Positions 33,294 to 42,052 of a stretch of DNA of 64,000 nucleotides are shown one piece after another. The notes below the pieces were generated by a model. The model did not search any database and was not told the DNA's origin. It saw only the letters and a program-made list of their open reading frames with translations. How positions within the stretch are numbered: position 1 is the first letter of the stretch; every line of letters starts with the position of its first letter. The position numbers and the translations under genes are program-made. The stretch lies in NCBI RefSeq assembly GCF_034427655.1, contig NZ_JAXOFX010000006.1, forward strand, positions 155,830 through 219,829, written 5' to 3'. The DNA comes from Robertmurraya_A mangrovi (GTDB taxonomy: Bacteria; Bacillota; Bacilli; Bacillales; Cytobacillaceae).

Positions 33294-33932
33294 TTGGACA
33301 ATCCAGAAAATGATTACAATTTTTTCGGTCTACCTGACGAAGAGATTGTAGAAATAGTACATAATGGAGATAGTGAGGCACTTGATTTCCTCATTCATAA
33401 ATATCGACCATTTGTTTATGCTAAAGCAAAATCTTACTTTCTGATTGGAGCTGACCGGGAGGATATTATTCAAGAGGGCTTAATTGGCCTTTTTAAAGCG
33501 GTCAGAGACTTTAATAAAGATAAATTGACGTCTTTCAGGTCCTTTGCTGAGTTGTGTATTACAAGACAAATCATTACGGCTATCAAGTCAGCAACACGAC
33601 AAAAACATATTCCTCTTAATACATCTATCTCATTGGACAAGCCTATCTTTGACGAAGAATCAGACCGAACATTATTGGACACGGTAACCGGGTCTAAGGC
33701 GCTCGATCCTGAGGAATTGATTATTAATCAAGAAGAATTTAACACGATGAAAAATAAAATGTCTGAGCTCTTGAATGAACTAGAACTTGAAGTGCTTTAT
33801 CTCTATTTAGACGGACAATCTTATAAAGAGATTTCCGAAGAGCTAAATCGACAAGTAAAAGCCATAGACAATGCCCTAACAAGAGTTAAAAGAAAACTAG
33901 ATAAATATATTACTAAAGAGAGAATGCGATAA
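33294..33932 (+). CDS. SigH-like RNA polymerase sigma factor
   Basis: About 212 residues; GGGGTGG favours a TTG at 33294, but GTG at 33285 is possible. Region 2 reads AKSYFLIGADREDIIQEGLI, then KLTSFRSFAELCITRQIITA with KSATRQKHIPLN; region 4 DLEVLYLYLDGQSYKEISEE-like (here LELEVLYLYLDGQSYKEISE). This closely follows B. subtilis SigH (Spo0H), the transition-state sigma. However, the locus is not the usual one between yacP and rpmG; neighbours are a nuclease and YciI gene. It is best read as a SigH paralogue or relocated copy. Confidence 0.85.
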   Translation: MDNPENDYNFFGLPDEEIVEIVHNGDSEALDFLIHKYRPFVYAKAKSYFLIGADREDIIQEGLIGLFKAVRDFNKDKLTSFRSFAELCITRQIITAIKSATRQKHIPLNTSISLDKPIFDEESDRTLLDTVTGSKALDPEELIINQEEFNTMKNKMSELLNELELEVLYLYLDGQSYKEISEELNRQVKAIDNALTRVKRKLDKYITKERMR

Positions 33933-34099
33933 GGGCCAATAGATTTTATCTTAAAAGGTAAAGCTTGAAAAACCTTAATGAGAATTTCATACCAACACTA
34001 ACACCGACAAATATGTTTCTTAAAAACTTTCTAATTCCCTAAATACATAGAGCCTGGCTTTTTCTTCACATATATAAATCACAATCCAATATCAAAATA

Positions 34100-34135
34100 A
34101 ACCCTCTTTCGACTAGCTAGCAAAAGAGGGTTTTT
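34100..34135 (+). terminator. Rho-independent terminator
   Basis: AACCCTCTTT (34100-34109) and AAAGAGGGTT (34123-34132), 10-bp perfect stem, then TTTAG; T-rich on the other strand too. Confidence 0.75.
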
Positions 34136-34200
34136 AGTTACTTCGTTAGAACAAAGAGAAAGCCAAGGATCATTGGCGTCCTGTATAAATTCTAATTAAT

Positions 34201-34503
34201 TTATTTCCGCATTAATGCTACTCGATAAGGAAATAGAATCCCATCCATCATTCCCTCAGAAATGGCAGGGTCACTTTCCATAAATTGTCTTGCGCTCGTT
34301 TCAGATTCTGCTTCAAAAATAACAATACCAAATCCACTATTGTCTTCATTAAGTGTACGTCCTGCTAATATGACTTTCCCTTCTTCGGTATATTTTTTTA
34401 ACCTAAGAAAATGACGGTTGATAATCTCTTCTTCTTTTTCTGTCCAATTTTCATTATTTAGGTAGATTGTTTTTAATTTTAATTTATATAAAAATTGCTC
34501 CAT
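34201..34503 (-). CDS. YciI-like protein
   Basis: 100 residues from the ATG at 34503 with GGAGGTG eight bases upstream; a 47-codon upstream extension is not real. YciI/DGPF dimeric alpha-beta barrel: FLYKLKLKTIYLNNENWTEK, INRHFLRLKKYTEEGKVILA, GFGIVIFEAESETSARQFME, DPAISEGMMDGILFPYRVAL. Typical pseudo-catalytic D-x-x-x D in the SDPAISEG segment. Function of the family mostly unknown. Confidence 0.82.
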   Translation of the reverse strand: MEQFLYKLKLKTIYLNNENWTEKEEEIINRHFLRLKKYTEEGKVILAGRTLNEDNSGFGIVIFEAESETSARQFMESDPAISEGMMDGILFPYRVALMRK

Positions 34504-34602
34504 TTGGACACCTCCAATTAAAATCATCACATAGCTACTTCTCCAAAAAATGACATAATTCCTTCTTTTACTGACCATACAACTTATTCCCTGTCCTAAA
34601 CA

Positions 34603-34640
34603 ACAAAAAAAGCACTCGTCACCATATGGCATCGAATGCT
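34603..34640 (-). terminator. Terminator of the restriction-modification operon
   Basis: On the minus strand AGCATTCG and CGAGTGCT pair (one mismatch) around an inner GCCATATGG, followed by TTTTTTT. It lies just past the last codon of the nuclease gene. Confidence 0.7.
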
Positions 34641-34645
34641 TCAAT

Positions 34646-36004
34646 CTAATTTACATATTCATGAACAGGCCGTTTCCCATCTAAATACATCCCAAACGTA
34701 CCTAACTCCATTCTTTCATAATGAATATACATTTGGAATACCCTCACAACTGGCAACTTCACTAGCATAATATCGCCTAATTGTAACGCCTTCAAGAATT
34801 CAATCGAAACTTCTCCCAAATACTCGATTGATTCCTGTTCAGATGGAAATAAGAGTACATTATGAACCACTTCTACGTTCTCTAGTTCCATGTATTTTTT
34901 AAAAGCTAACTGATATAAATATTGCTTGGTGACGTCTCCCACACCTGGATTTCCGTGTAAAGTATTTTCTGTTAACTGGATGTTATAATACTTTGCATCG
35001 GAAATCATGAAGTACTTTTTATGATTTCTCATGAACATACTTATCACATCAGGTTTCAATGTTTCGGCAGCATGTCCATCCTTACCGACGGGCGTCCAGA
35101 TTGGTTTATCAATGTACTGCTTAACATTGTCATACTGATTATCAAGGACAAATCCACATATCTTCTCCCAGACAACTTCGAAGTTTCTTGTACCGTAGAA
35201 TTCAATGGATTCATTCGTTTCAAGCATTCGATCATGGGAAACAAAGGCTGCGATTGCTTTTAACACCATTTGCTTTCGATTCACAAATTGTACGGACAGT
35301 TCCGATTCAATTCTCGATAAAACGATTTCTTTTGAACCAAAGACTCCCTCATCCACGTCAAACATGACGGGTGGAAAGCCCAGATACTCCCCTAGCTCTG
35401 TTTCCTCCAGAATTCGTGAACATGCCGTTAATACATGCATATGAAGTAAACGGAAGTAATCATTTTCATCGTTAATCACACTGTTGACATAGTAATCTAC
35501 ATAGATGGGCTGTCCATCGTTAATGATGGCGTATTGATCATGTATCGTTTTGTTCCAATCAATCTCTCCATTATCTCCGTTCAGAATGTAGACGTTCTTG
35601 TCATTCTGGTATAAATCATTCTCTAAATAATCATTGAGAAGGAACATGATGACAGAAAGAAGATTAAAGGTGGAAAGGGATTCCTGACCACCAAAGCTCT
35701 CCATTTCGTCTTGGTCTAACTTTTCTCTTTTACTATATTCTCGAAAAAGAGTCAGAAGCTGCTTCATCGTTTCAGTGGAATCTGATTTCTTAATGTATTT
35801 GGGAATGCAGAAAAATAGCTTTTTAAAACATAGGAGCATTCCCACAAACTGAAGAACATACCGACCGTCCTTCGCCACTTTAAGGATCCTCTTTGCCTGC
35901 AGTTCCTGTATGGTGATTTTGTACTCATCATCTGTTAAGCCTAGCAATTCCTTGAACTCAGTGGGATGGTACTTTTTTAGCTCCTGTAAGTAGACTGGTT
36001 TCAT
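34646..36004 (-). CDS. LlaJI-family restriction endonuclease (McrC-like partner)
   Basis: 452 residues. The PD-(D/E)XK core is visible: E280 in FEVVWEKICG, P318-D319 in LKPDVISMF, and D336-A-K338 in MISDAKYYNI. The N-terminus (KPVYLQELKKYHPTEFKELL) carries a winged-helix-like segment. Order and partners match the R2 subunit of the four-gene LlaJI system, where this nuclease works with the McrB-like NTPase next to it. Ten bases separate it from that gene. Last gene of the operon, followed by a terminator. Confidence 0.85.
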   Translation of the reverse strand: MKPVYLQELKKYHPTEFKELLGLTDDEYKITIQELQAKRILKVAKDGRYVLQFVGMLLCFKKLFFCIPKYIKKSDSTETMKQLLTLFREYSKREKLDQDEMESFGGQESLSTFNLLSVIMFLLNDYLENDLYQNDKNVYILNGDNGEIDWNKTIHDQYAIINDGQPIYVDYYVNSVINDENDYFRLLHMHVLTACSRILEETELGEYLGFPPVMFDVDEGVFGSKEIVLSRIESELSVQFVNRKQMVLKAIAAFVSHDRMLETNESIEFYGTRNFEVVWEKICGFVLDNQYDNVKQYIDKPIWTPVGKDGHAAETLKPDVISMFMRNHKKYFMISDAKYYNIQLTENTLHGNPGVGDVTKQYLYQLAFKKYMELENVEVVHNVLLFPSEQESIEYLGEVSIEFLKALQLGDIMLVKLPVVRVFQMYIHYERMELGTFGMYLDGKRPVHEYVN

Positions 36005-36013
36005 CAGAGATAC

Positions 36014-37819
36014 CTACTCTTCTCCCAAGTTTTCAGCCACAAGCATGTTGGAGGTTACTCCTCTAGCTTCGTATGGAATCGCATTTTTAATAGGAAAATC
36101 AAAGATGTTCTGCTTGTTGTCATAGGCAGTAAGAATTTTAGAAAATGTATTTAATCCAGGTGCAAAGAACTTCCCACTTCTATGCTTCAGTACATCCTCA
36201 AATAAATACATTAAGAGCTTGCTTTTGAAAATCGAGTCAAAGTTTTCGGAAACAAGATCATTTTTATTAATGAAGAATGGACCGATTAACTTGTCCTCAT
36301 TTACGTTAAGGTCATTTTCCGTTAAGCGCTTGTTAATGGCTTTACGTAATGTATTCCATGCTATTTCTCTCTCAAAGGATAAATCAACCGTAATTCCATT
36401 CAGTTGGTCTTGTCCCTCATCAATTCCAATGTATTCAAAGCTCCAACGACGTTTAAATGCGGTATCCATCGGGTAAACCCCTTGGTCGGCACTGTTCATC
36501 GTTGCCCAAAGATACATATTATTCGGAAGAGATATTTCTTGAACTTCTCCAGCCGAAAAGCCCCACTCTTTCATTAAGTAGTCCTTCATGTCTTCAGAAG
36601 CGGCAATCGAATATTCACTCGTTCCCCTTCCATCACGGTCCAATAGCTGGAACACATCGCCAAACACAGCCGCCACATTGGCACGATTAATTTCCTCAAT
36701 AATCAACAAATGATTGGTTGAAGACCCTGACTTTTTACTTAACATCGCTTGAATCCATACTCTTAAAAATGGACCTGGTACAAATTCATAAGAAATATAT
36801 TCTTCGCCATTGTCTTTCAACTTTGGTTTCGGTTTATATGTCCCTACGAATTGCGCGTAAGAGTAGTTAGGATGGAAAGTCACTCGCTCATATTTTTTCC
36901 CAAACAGCTTACGGTCTTCTTCCAGTGTAAAACTTTTACCCGTTCCTGGAGCACCAAATAGAATTCGGTTATGGGGCTTATTGATATCAGCTTGCGGCTC
37001 ATCCTGAGTTTCTTCTACACTCTCTTCAAGTTCCTGTTCCTCATTCTCTTCCTCTACCTCATCCGACTCGATGTCCATATAGCGGAAATACTCATCCTCC
37101 GTGATCGTTCGAGAACAAGTTAAGAAGGAATCATCTCTTACAATCTTCAAGAGCTGAGTCCACGTTTGTTCAGTAAAACGACCCACAGCAAGTGACAATC
37201 TACCACTGTTCTCCACCAAAAATCCTGAGTACATTAAAATCTTGATGAAATTAGAGAAATGTCGATCCAGTAAATCAAATTCATCTGGAGTCACATGTGC
37301 CGGTAATACCTCGGTTTCTCGGTATTGGTGAATGTCCTGAAGAACTTGAAGTAAATTATGATTCCGGTTAAACACTACGTTTCGGTTTTGAAAAACAAAA
37401 TGAAGAATCTCTTCTTTTGTTATATAACCTCTTGTACCTGATGAAATATATTGTAGATATAATAATTTTAAAATCGTACGTAAGGGAACAAGCTCAACGC
37501 CAGCATCTAGACTCGTTTGAAGACAAGCATTCGTACGGATATTCGGGTACTGAAATTTTCGGATCAGATTTTGCAGGACACTATCTACATCTCCGTTTAA
37601 AATTCTCGTTACTCCATTAGCCGTATGTCCGTCATAACTAGATAGTGATAAGAAAAACTTCGTTGCGTTAAACACATTGTGCGCACTTTTTTCATCAGGC
37701 GAAGGAGGATGGTCCGTCATAATTTGATGAGCAATCTCTCTTACGCCTAAATCAAATTCTTGTCTATTGTTGTACATGCGAAAATCGTTCGTAAATACGT
37801 ATTTATACAATGCTGACAT
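36014..37819 (-). CDS. McrB-like AAA+ NTPase of the LlaJI system
   Basis: 601 residues (a TTG three codons in, at 37810, has the better-spaced GAGAGG). N-terminal half is a specificity/helical domain of unknown fold, then an acidic linker (DEVEEENEEQELEESVEE, 253-270), then the AAA+ module: Walker A GAPGTGKS (289-296), Walker B LLIIEEINR (371-379), sensor MNSADQ (441-446) and MDTAFKRRWSF. McrB-type enzymes use GTP to translocate DNA and activate the nuclease. This corresponds to R1 of LlaJI. Third gene of the operon. Confidence 0.85.
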   Translation of the reverse strand: MSALYKYVFTNDFRMYNNRQEFDLGVREIAHQIMTDHPPSPDEKSAHNVFNATKFFLSLSSYDGHTANGVTRILNGDVDSVLQNLIRKFQYPNIRTNACLQTSLDAGVELVPLRTILKLLYLQYISSGTRGYITKEEILHFVFQNRNVVFNRNHNLLQVLQDIHQYRETEVLPAHVTPDEFDLLDRHFSNFIKILMYSGFLVENSGRLSLAVGRFTEQTWTQLLKIVRDDSFLTCSRTITEDEYFRYMDIESDEVEEENEEQELEESVEETQDEPQADINKPHNRILFGAPGTGKSFTLEEDRKLFGKKYERVTFHPNYSYAQFVGTYKPKPKLKDNGEEYISYEFVPGPFLRVWIQAMLSKKSGSSTNHLLIIEEINRANVAAVFGDVFQLLDRDGRGTSEYSIAASEDMKDYLMKEWGFSAGEVQEISLPNNMYLWATMNSADQGVYPMDTAFKRRWSFEYIGIDEGQDQLNGITVDLSFEREIAWNTLRKAINKRLTENDLNVNEDKLIGPFFINKNDLVSENFDSIFKSKLLMYLFEDVLKHRSGKFFAPGLNTFSKILTAYDNKQNIFDFPIKNAIPYEARGVTSNMLVAENLGEE

Positions 37820-37873
37820 CCTCTCGGTTAGGTTAACGGTATTTTACTACTTCTGCTATACAAATAGGAAAAA

Positions 37874-39121
37874 TCAAGAGGGTACGACTTCGCCTTCAGA
37901 GATGGTAACCATTAATTCATGAATAGCCATTCCAATCGCTTTTGCAAACTTCGGTGGAACGGCATTTCCAATCATTTGATAAGCATGTCCTTGTGTACCG
38001 ACAAAATCAAAATCATCATCAAACGACTGAATTCGCGCGGCTTCTCTTACGGTCAATGTACGGGCTTGGGTAGGATCAAAATGAATATAGCGGTTTCCAT
38101 CTTTATATAAATGAGCAATAATGGTCGTTCCAGGAAGGTCTGGTCTTAAAACATGATAACGATGAATCGGTGATTTGGAGCCTACCTCTTTTTCGTATAG
38201 CTCGCTAAGCTTTTTACTATCGGTATACTCACATCTGCCCGACTGTAAATCATCTGCCAGCATTCGAAATATCTTCATATCGCGCAAGTTATGATAACGG
38301 GGCTTATGCCACGTAATATCACAATTCGGAGTATGATGGGATTTCTTTTTCTTATGTGATTCCTCATCGTAAATAGGCTCACAGGCTGGTAAATCTCCAA
38401 TAGCATCCAATAAGGTCATTTTCGTTTGAACCATTTGCTTCGGTAAAATGTTGGTATAAAAGTTCTTTAATATTTCTTGAGCATTTTTATAGTAACTCTT
38501 ATTTAGTCCCACTAAGATAACGCGCTTTCTATTTTGGGGTACACCGAAATGACTACTATTGAGAAGCGCATATTGTTTCATATCTTCAACGATCTCATAG
38601 CCAATGCTTTCAAAGCCTTCTCGAATTAAATCGGTAATCGGTGTTCCATCTGGCATCGAACTAAGCATTCCAGGCACATTTTCAAAGACGAACATTTTGG
38701 GCTGATATCGTTTCACCACATTTAAGTAGTGTTCAAACAAGTAATTACGATAATCATTTTTCATATTGTTTTCATCACGAACACGACCGGCAACGGAATA
38801 GGCCTGACATGGCGGTCCACCAATAATCATATCAATGTGTCCCGCTTCATGAACAAAATGATCTAACCCTTTGTTGCTTCCGTATTTCTCATCGTTTTCC
38901 CAGCCATGAAACAGCTCTTCTTCTCGCTGCATATCGAAATGAAGAACTCTTTCCTTCGCATCCTGAACTCCCCATTTCGTTTCTAAACGGTGAATGAGTG
39001 TATTCACTTGTGGCTTCATCCATTCTACGGATGCTACTTCCTTATATTTACCAGTTTGAAGAAAACCATCTAATAATCCTCCACATCCGGCAAATAAATC
39101 AACTATATTGTATGGTTTCAT
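37874..39121 (-). CDS. DNA (cytosine-5) methyltransferase, second of the pair
   Basis: 415 residues. Motif I VDLFAGCGGLLDGF; motif IV GGPPCQAYS with catalytic C105; motif VI FENVPG (E147); motif VIII GVPQNRKRVILVG; motifs IX-X REAARIQSFDDDF and QMIGNAVPPKFA. RBS GAAGGAAC. Its start overlaps the upstream methyltransferase stop by 23 bp. Paired with the other enzyme to protect the two strands of an asymmetric site, as in LlaJI (GACGC); the recognition sequence here is inferred by analogy only. Confidence 0.9.
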   Translation of the reverse strand: MKPYNIVDLFAGCGGLLDGFLQTGKYKEVASVEWMKPQVNTLIHRLETKWGVQDAKERVLHFDMQREEELFHGWENDEKYGSNKGLDHFVHEAGHIDMIIGGPPCQAYSVAGRVRDENNMKNDYRNYLFEHYLNVVKRYQPKMFVFENVPGMLSSMPDGTPITDLIREGFESIGYEIVEDMKQYALLNSSHFGVPQNRKRVILVGLNKSYYKNAQEILKNFYTNILPKQMVQTKMTLLDAIGDLPACEPIYDEESHKKKKSHHTPNCDITWHKPRYHNLRDMKIFRMLADDLQSGRCEYTDSKKLSELYEKEVGSKSPIHRYHVLRPDLPGTTIIAHLYKDGNRYIHFDPTQARTLTVREAARIQSFDDDFDFVGTQGHAYQMIGNAVPPKFAKAIGMAIHELMVTISEGEVVPS

Positions 39122-40385
39122 GTTTGTGTTCCTTCGTTAAGTAATTTTTTAGCTGCAACGCGATATGATAGCCGAGCATAGGTGGAACGGCATTCCCCAC
39201 TTGCTTGTATTGCTGTGTCTTATTTCCGTAAAAAATAAAATCATCTGGGAAACTCTGTAAACGAGCACTCTCTCTCACCGTTGGAATCCTATTATGCTCG
39301 TAGTGAAAATGGGATCTATGTCCCGTATTGATAGTAAGTGAAGGCTTTTTACTATGATAACGAGTTAATGCCTCATTATACTTAAACTGGGAGCTATATT
39401 CCTCTGGCAAAGCCTTAAAGTTCTTTCCTTCAGGAACCATAGAGATGAGCTTAACGGTCTTCTCAGAATGAATCGTTCCGATATGGTTGTAAAGCTTGTC
39501 CGCATTTTTACGCATAAGCTCTTGATAAGGGGTTTGTGGTGGCATCGGATATTCCTGTATCTCTTCCCCTAAAATCCCTTCAAGTGCAGGCAAATCAGAT
39601 ATCGCATCTTCACAAGTAATAAATTCATGTGGAAAAAGGACAGGGTCCGGGAACTTAAAGTATTCCTCTGACTCTAGTAAAGCAACAAAGAAAACGCGTT
39701 TTCTAATTTGCGGAATTCCAAATTCAGGAGCATATAAAATCTCTGGTTTAATTTTATAGCCTATATTCTCGAAATCCTCCACGATTCTTTGTGCGCCTTT
39801 CCCTTCATAAAGCTTCAAAAGTCCAGGAACATTTTCTAAAATAACAGCCTTTGGTTTTAATCGTTCAGCTACTTTCACCATGGCTGTATATAATGTATTA
39901 CGCTCGTCATTGGCCTCACGTGGTCCTGCAAGAGAGAATCCTTGACAAGGTGGGCCTCCTACTAGCACATCTAACTCTATATTTCTTTCATTTAAGTACT
40001 GTTCAATTTGATTGATGTTTTCGTGGTCAAATAAATCGAGCTTCATAGATTTCGCACTACCATGATTCGCTTCAAATGTCTTTAGTGCCATCTCATCAAA
40101 ATCGACACCAAGTACGACGTTATAGCCAGCATCCATAAAACCTCTGGATAATCCACCTGCTCCAGAAAACAAATCTAATACGGTATATTGTTTATTCCAT
40201 TCTTTATTTGACTGTAGTAAAGTTTCTAATCCCAAGGTAATACTCCCTCTGATTTTGTCATTTATAGTTGTACCATGAAAATTCGCATTTAGAAGGTTAA
40301 TAATTTCATCCTCGATTTTAATTCGATATTCTTTCCCGTGGATTTGCTTTCTTCCAGCACCTTCCCGTTTTCCTCCGCGCTTCAT
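39099..40385 (-). CDS. DNA (cytosine-5) methyltransferase with basic N-terminal extension
   Basis: 428 residues from the ATG at 40385 (AGGAGAG upstream). Motif I LDLFSGAGGLSRGF; motif IV GGPPCQGFS with C147; motif VI LENVPG (E184); GIPQIRKRVFFVA; final ESARLQSFPDDF and QVGNAVPPMLG. About 65 residues precede motif I, beginning MKRGGKREGAGRKQIHGKEY, a basic GREGAGRK-type tag followed by helical IKIEDEIINLLNANF, possibly a DNA-binding or regulatory extension. First gene of the four-gene operon. Confidence 0.9.
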   Translation of the reverse strand: MKRGGKREGAGRKQIHGKEYRIKIEDEIINLLNANFHGTTINDKIRGSITLGLETLLQSNKEWNKQYTVLDLFSGAGGLSRGFMDAGYNVVLGVDFDEMALKTFEANHGSAKSMKLDLFDHENINQIEQYLNERNIELDVLVGGPPCQGFSLAGPREANDERNTLYTAMVKVAERLKPKAVILENVPGLLKLYEGKGAQRIVEDFENIGYKIKPEILYAPEFGIPQIRKRVFFVALLESEEYFKFPDPVLFPHEFITCEDAISDLPALEGILGEEIQEYPMPPQTPYQELMRKNADKLYNHIGTIHSEKTVKLISMVPEGKNFKALPEEYSSQFKYNEALTRYHSKKPSLTINTGHRSHFHYEHNRIPTVRESARLQSFPDDFIFYGNKTQQYKQVGNAVPPMLGYHIALQLKNYLTKEHKHETIQYS

Positions 40386-40651
40386 AACCCACTCTCCTAT
40401 TCTATGAATTATATTGATAAAACGGAGACTTTTCAATACAGATGCACCAATTTCAATAAATTTTAAGAATAAATGTTCGTAGAAATGAAATCAAACAAGA
40501 ATCTAGCACCTATCACAGCTCTATTCTAGCTCTGTGCAATTCCATAATATACCTCTCTGTTAGGAAATCTAAATTAGCCATTCTCATCACTATTAAATGT
40601 TATCATGAGAATATACAAGCTTTTGACTCCATTAAGAATGCGAGGTTTACC

Positions 40652-41797
40652 ATGATTACATCGACAAAAGAATTGAAATCGCAACTGAATAAGTTAATCA
40701 GTGATCCTGATTTTTTAAGATTACAAGAATCCTTCGAAAAGGAAAGTTTGTTTCAATTACTAGGTTTTGGACACCGAGAAACGATGCATAGTGCCTTTAT
40801 TAGTTGGTTGCTCTCGCCTACTTCTTCTTTAAACTTAGGTACCTTTCCACTAAAGAGATTTCTTTATTATATAAACGAGGAAAACGTTGCAAGAGAGGAA
40901 TCGGTCATGAGCCTTGATTTAATTGAATCGAACTCACTAGAACTTGAGAAAATGGAAGTGGCCACAGAAGTTGCAGCATCTGCCATCGATCCAGAAACCG
41001 ATCAGAAATTAAATGCTCGTTTTGACTTATATTTAACGAATGATCATGTACGAATCATTGTAGAAAACAAAGTATTATCCCGTGAAAATAAAGATCAAAC
41101 GGAGACTTATACGAAAATATTAAATCATTTAGATGAGTTGTATACATATGATTTAAAGGTGTTTTTATCTCCAGACTCAACGGTAAAACCAAAATGTCCG
41201 GAGTTTATCCAAGTCGATTATCAAGGACTATACGATTTTGTCATTGTTCCTTGCTTAAACCATCCGAAAATATCAATGAAAAATAAAAACCTGTTAGAGG
41301 AATATGCCCACAATCTAAGTATGGTATATAGAGGAGTGAATAAACCGATGGCAAAAGTAAACGAAGAATTATGTTTGGCCATTTACAATAAATATAAAGA
41401 CGTATTAGATGAAATCTTTGATGCTGTTAAAAATGAAACTCCTGAAAAACGTAAAGTCAAAACGTCTTCTACCATTCGCAAATCAACGATTTCATGGAAT
41501 GACATATACTCTCGTCTTAACGAAAACGAAAAACAATTAGAATCTACTTATGGAAACACCATCACAAACGCCGAAATTGACCTAACAAGCGGCCACATCC
41601 TTTTTCAAGGAAAAGAATATCAAAGTCTATCAAGCTCTGCCGTAGCTGCGGTTAATTCTATTAAAGGCGATAACTACACCGATCGCTACAATGGATTTGA
41701 ATTTTGGAGCATTGTGTATCCGAATGGTGAGAGGAAGAAACTTTCTGAAGTGCGAGCTGATTTAGCGTTAGCTTTGGCGCAAGATGAGGAAGATTAA
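40652..41797 (+). CDS. PD-(D/E)XK superfamily protein with RAMA-like C-terminus, divergent from the RM operon
   Basis: 381 residues, RBS GAGGTTTACC. N-terminal RETMHSAFISWLLSPTSS is typical of PDDEXK_4-type proteins; the nuclease core is ARFDLYLTND (D125) and IIVENKVLSREN (E138-x-K140) followed by DQTETYTKIL. The C-terminus has FQGKEYQSLSSSAVAAVNSI and YNGFEFWSIV, resembling RAMA domains that accompany restriction-modification enzymes. Divergent from, and adjacent to, the LlaJI operon. It may be an additional restriction or abortive-defence effector. It is the least explained gene of the island. Confidence 0.72.
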   Translation: MITSTKELKSQLNKLISDPDFLRLQESFEKESLFQLLGFGHRETMHSAFISWLLSPTSSLNLGTFPLKRFLYYINEENVAREESVMSLDLIESNSLELEKMEVATEVAASAIDPETDQKLNARFDLYLTNDHVRIIVENKVLSRENKDQTETYTKILNHLDELYTYDLKVFLSPDSTVKPKCPEFIQVDYQGLYDFVIVPCLNHPKISMKNKNLLEEYAHNLSMVYRGVNKPMAKVNEELCLAIYNKYKDVLDEIFDAVKNETPEKRKVKTSSTIRKSTISWNDIYSRLNENEKQLESTYGNTITNAEIDLTSGHILFQGKEYQSLSSSAVAAVNSIKGDNYTDRYNGFEFWSIVYPNGERKKLSEVRADLALALAQDEED

Positions 41798-41807
41798 CAA
41801 CTACTCA

Positions 41808-41840
41808 AATGAGCCTATTGCGTTTTGCAATGGGCTCATT
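41808..41840. terminator. Long hairpin after the PD-(D/E)XK gene
   Basis: AATGAGCC and GGCTCATT plus inner ATTGC/GCAAT give a 14-bp stem with one T-G pair, starting 10 bp after the stop. Confidence 0.65.
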
Positions 41841-42052
41841 ATAATTTAGAACAGTAGCTCATGTTTTATCCTGGGTATCCCTCTTTGGTACTGAAATTAT
41901 TACTTCTATAAATTGTTTAATATTTTATTAATATCTCTAAGAAATTGGTTGCTTTTCTCAAAATAACACATTAAATTCATCATTACTTCATGAACTTTGT
42001 GTTGATTCTTCAAACAAACTTCTTTACATACTACTAATAGATGTTACAGAAA

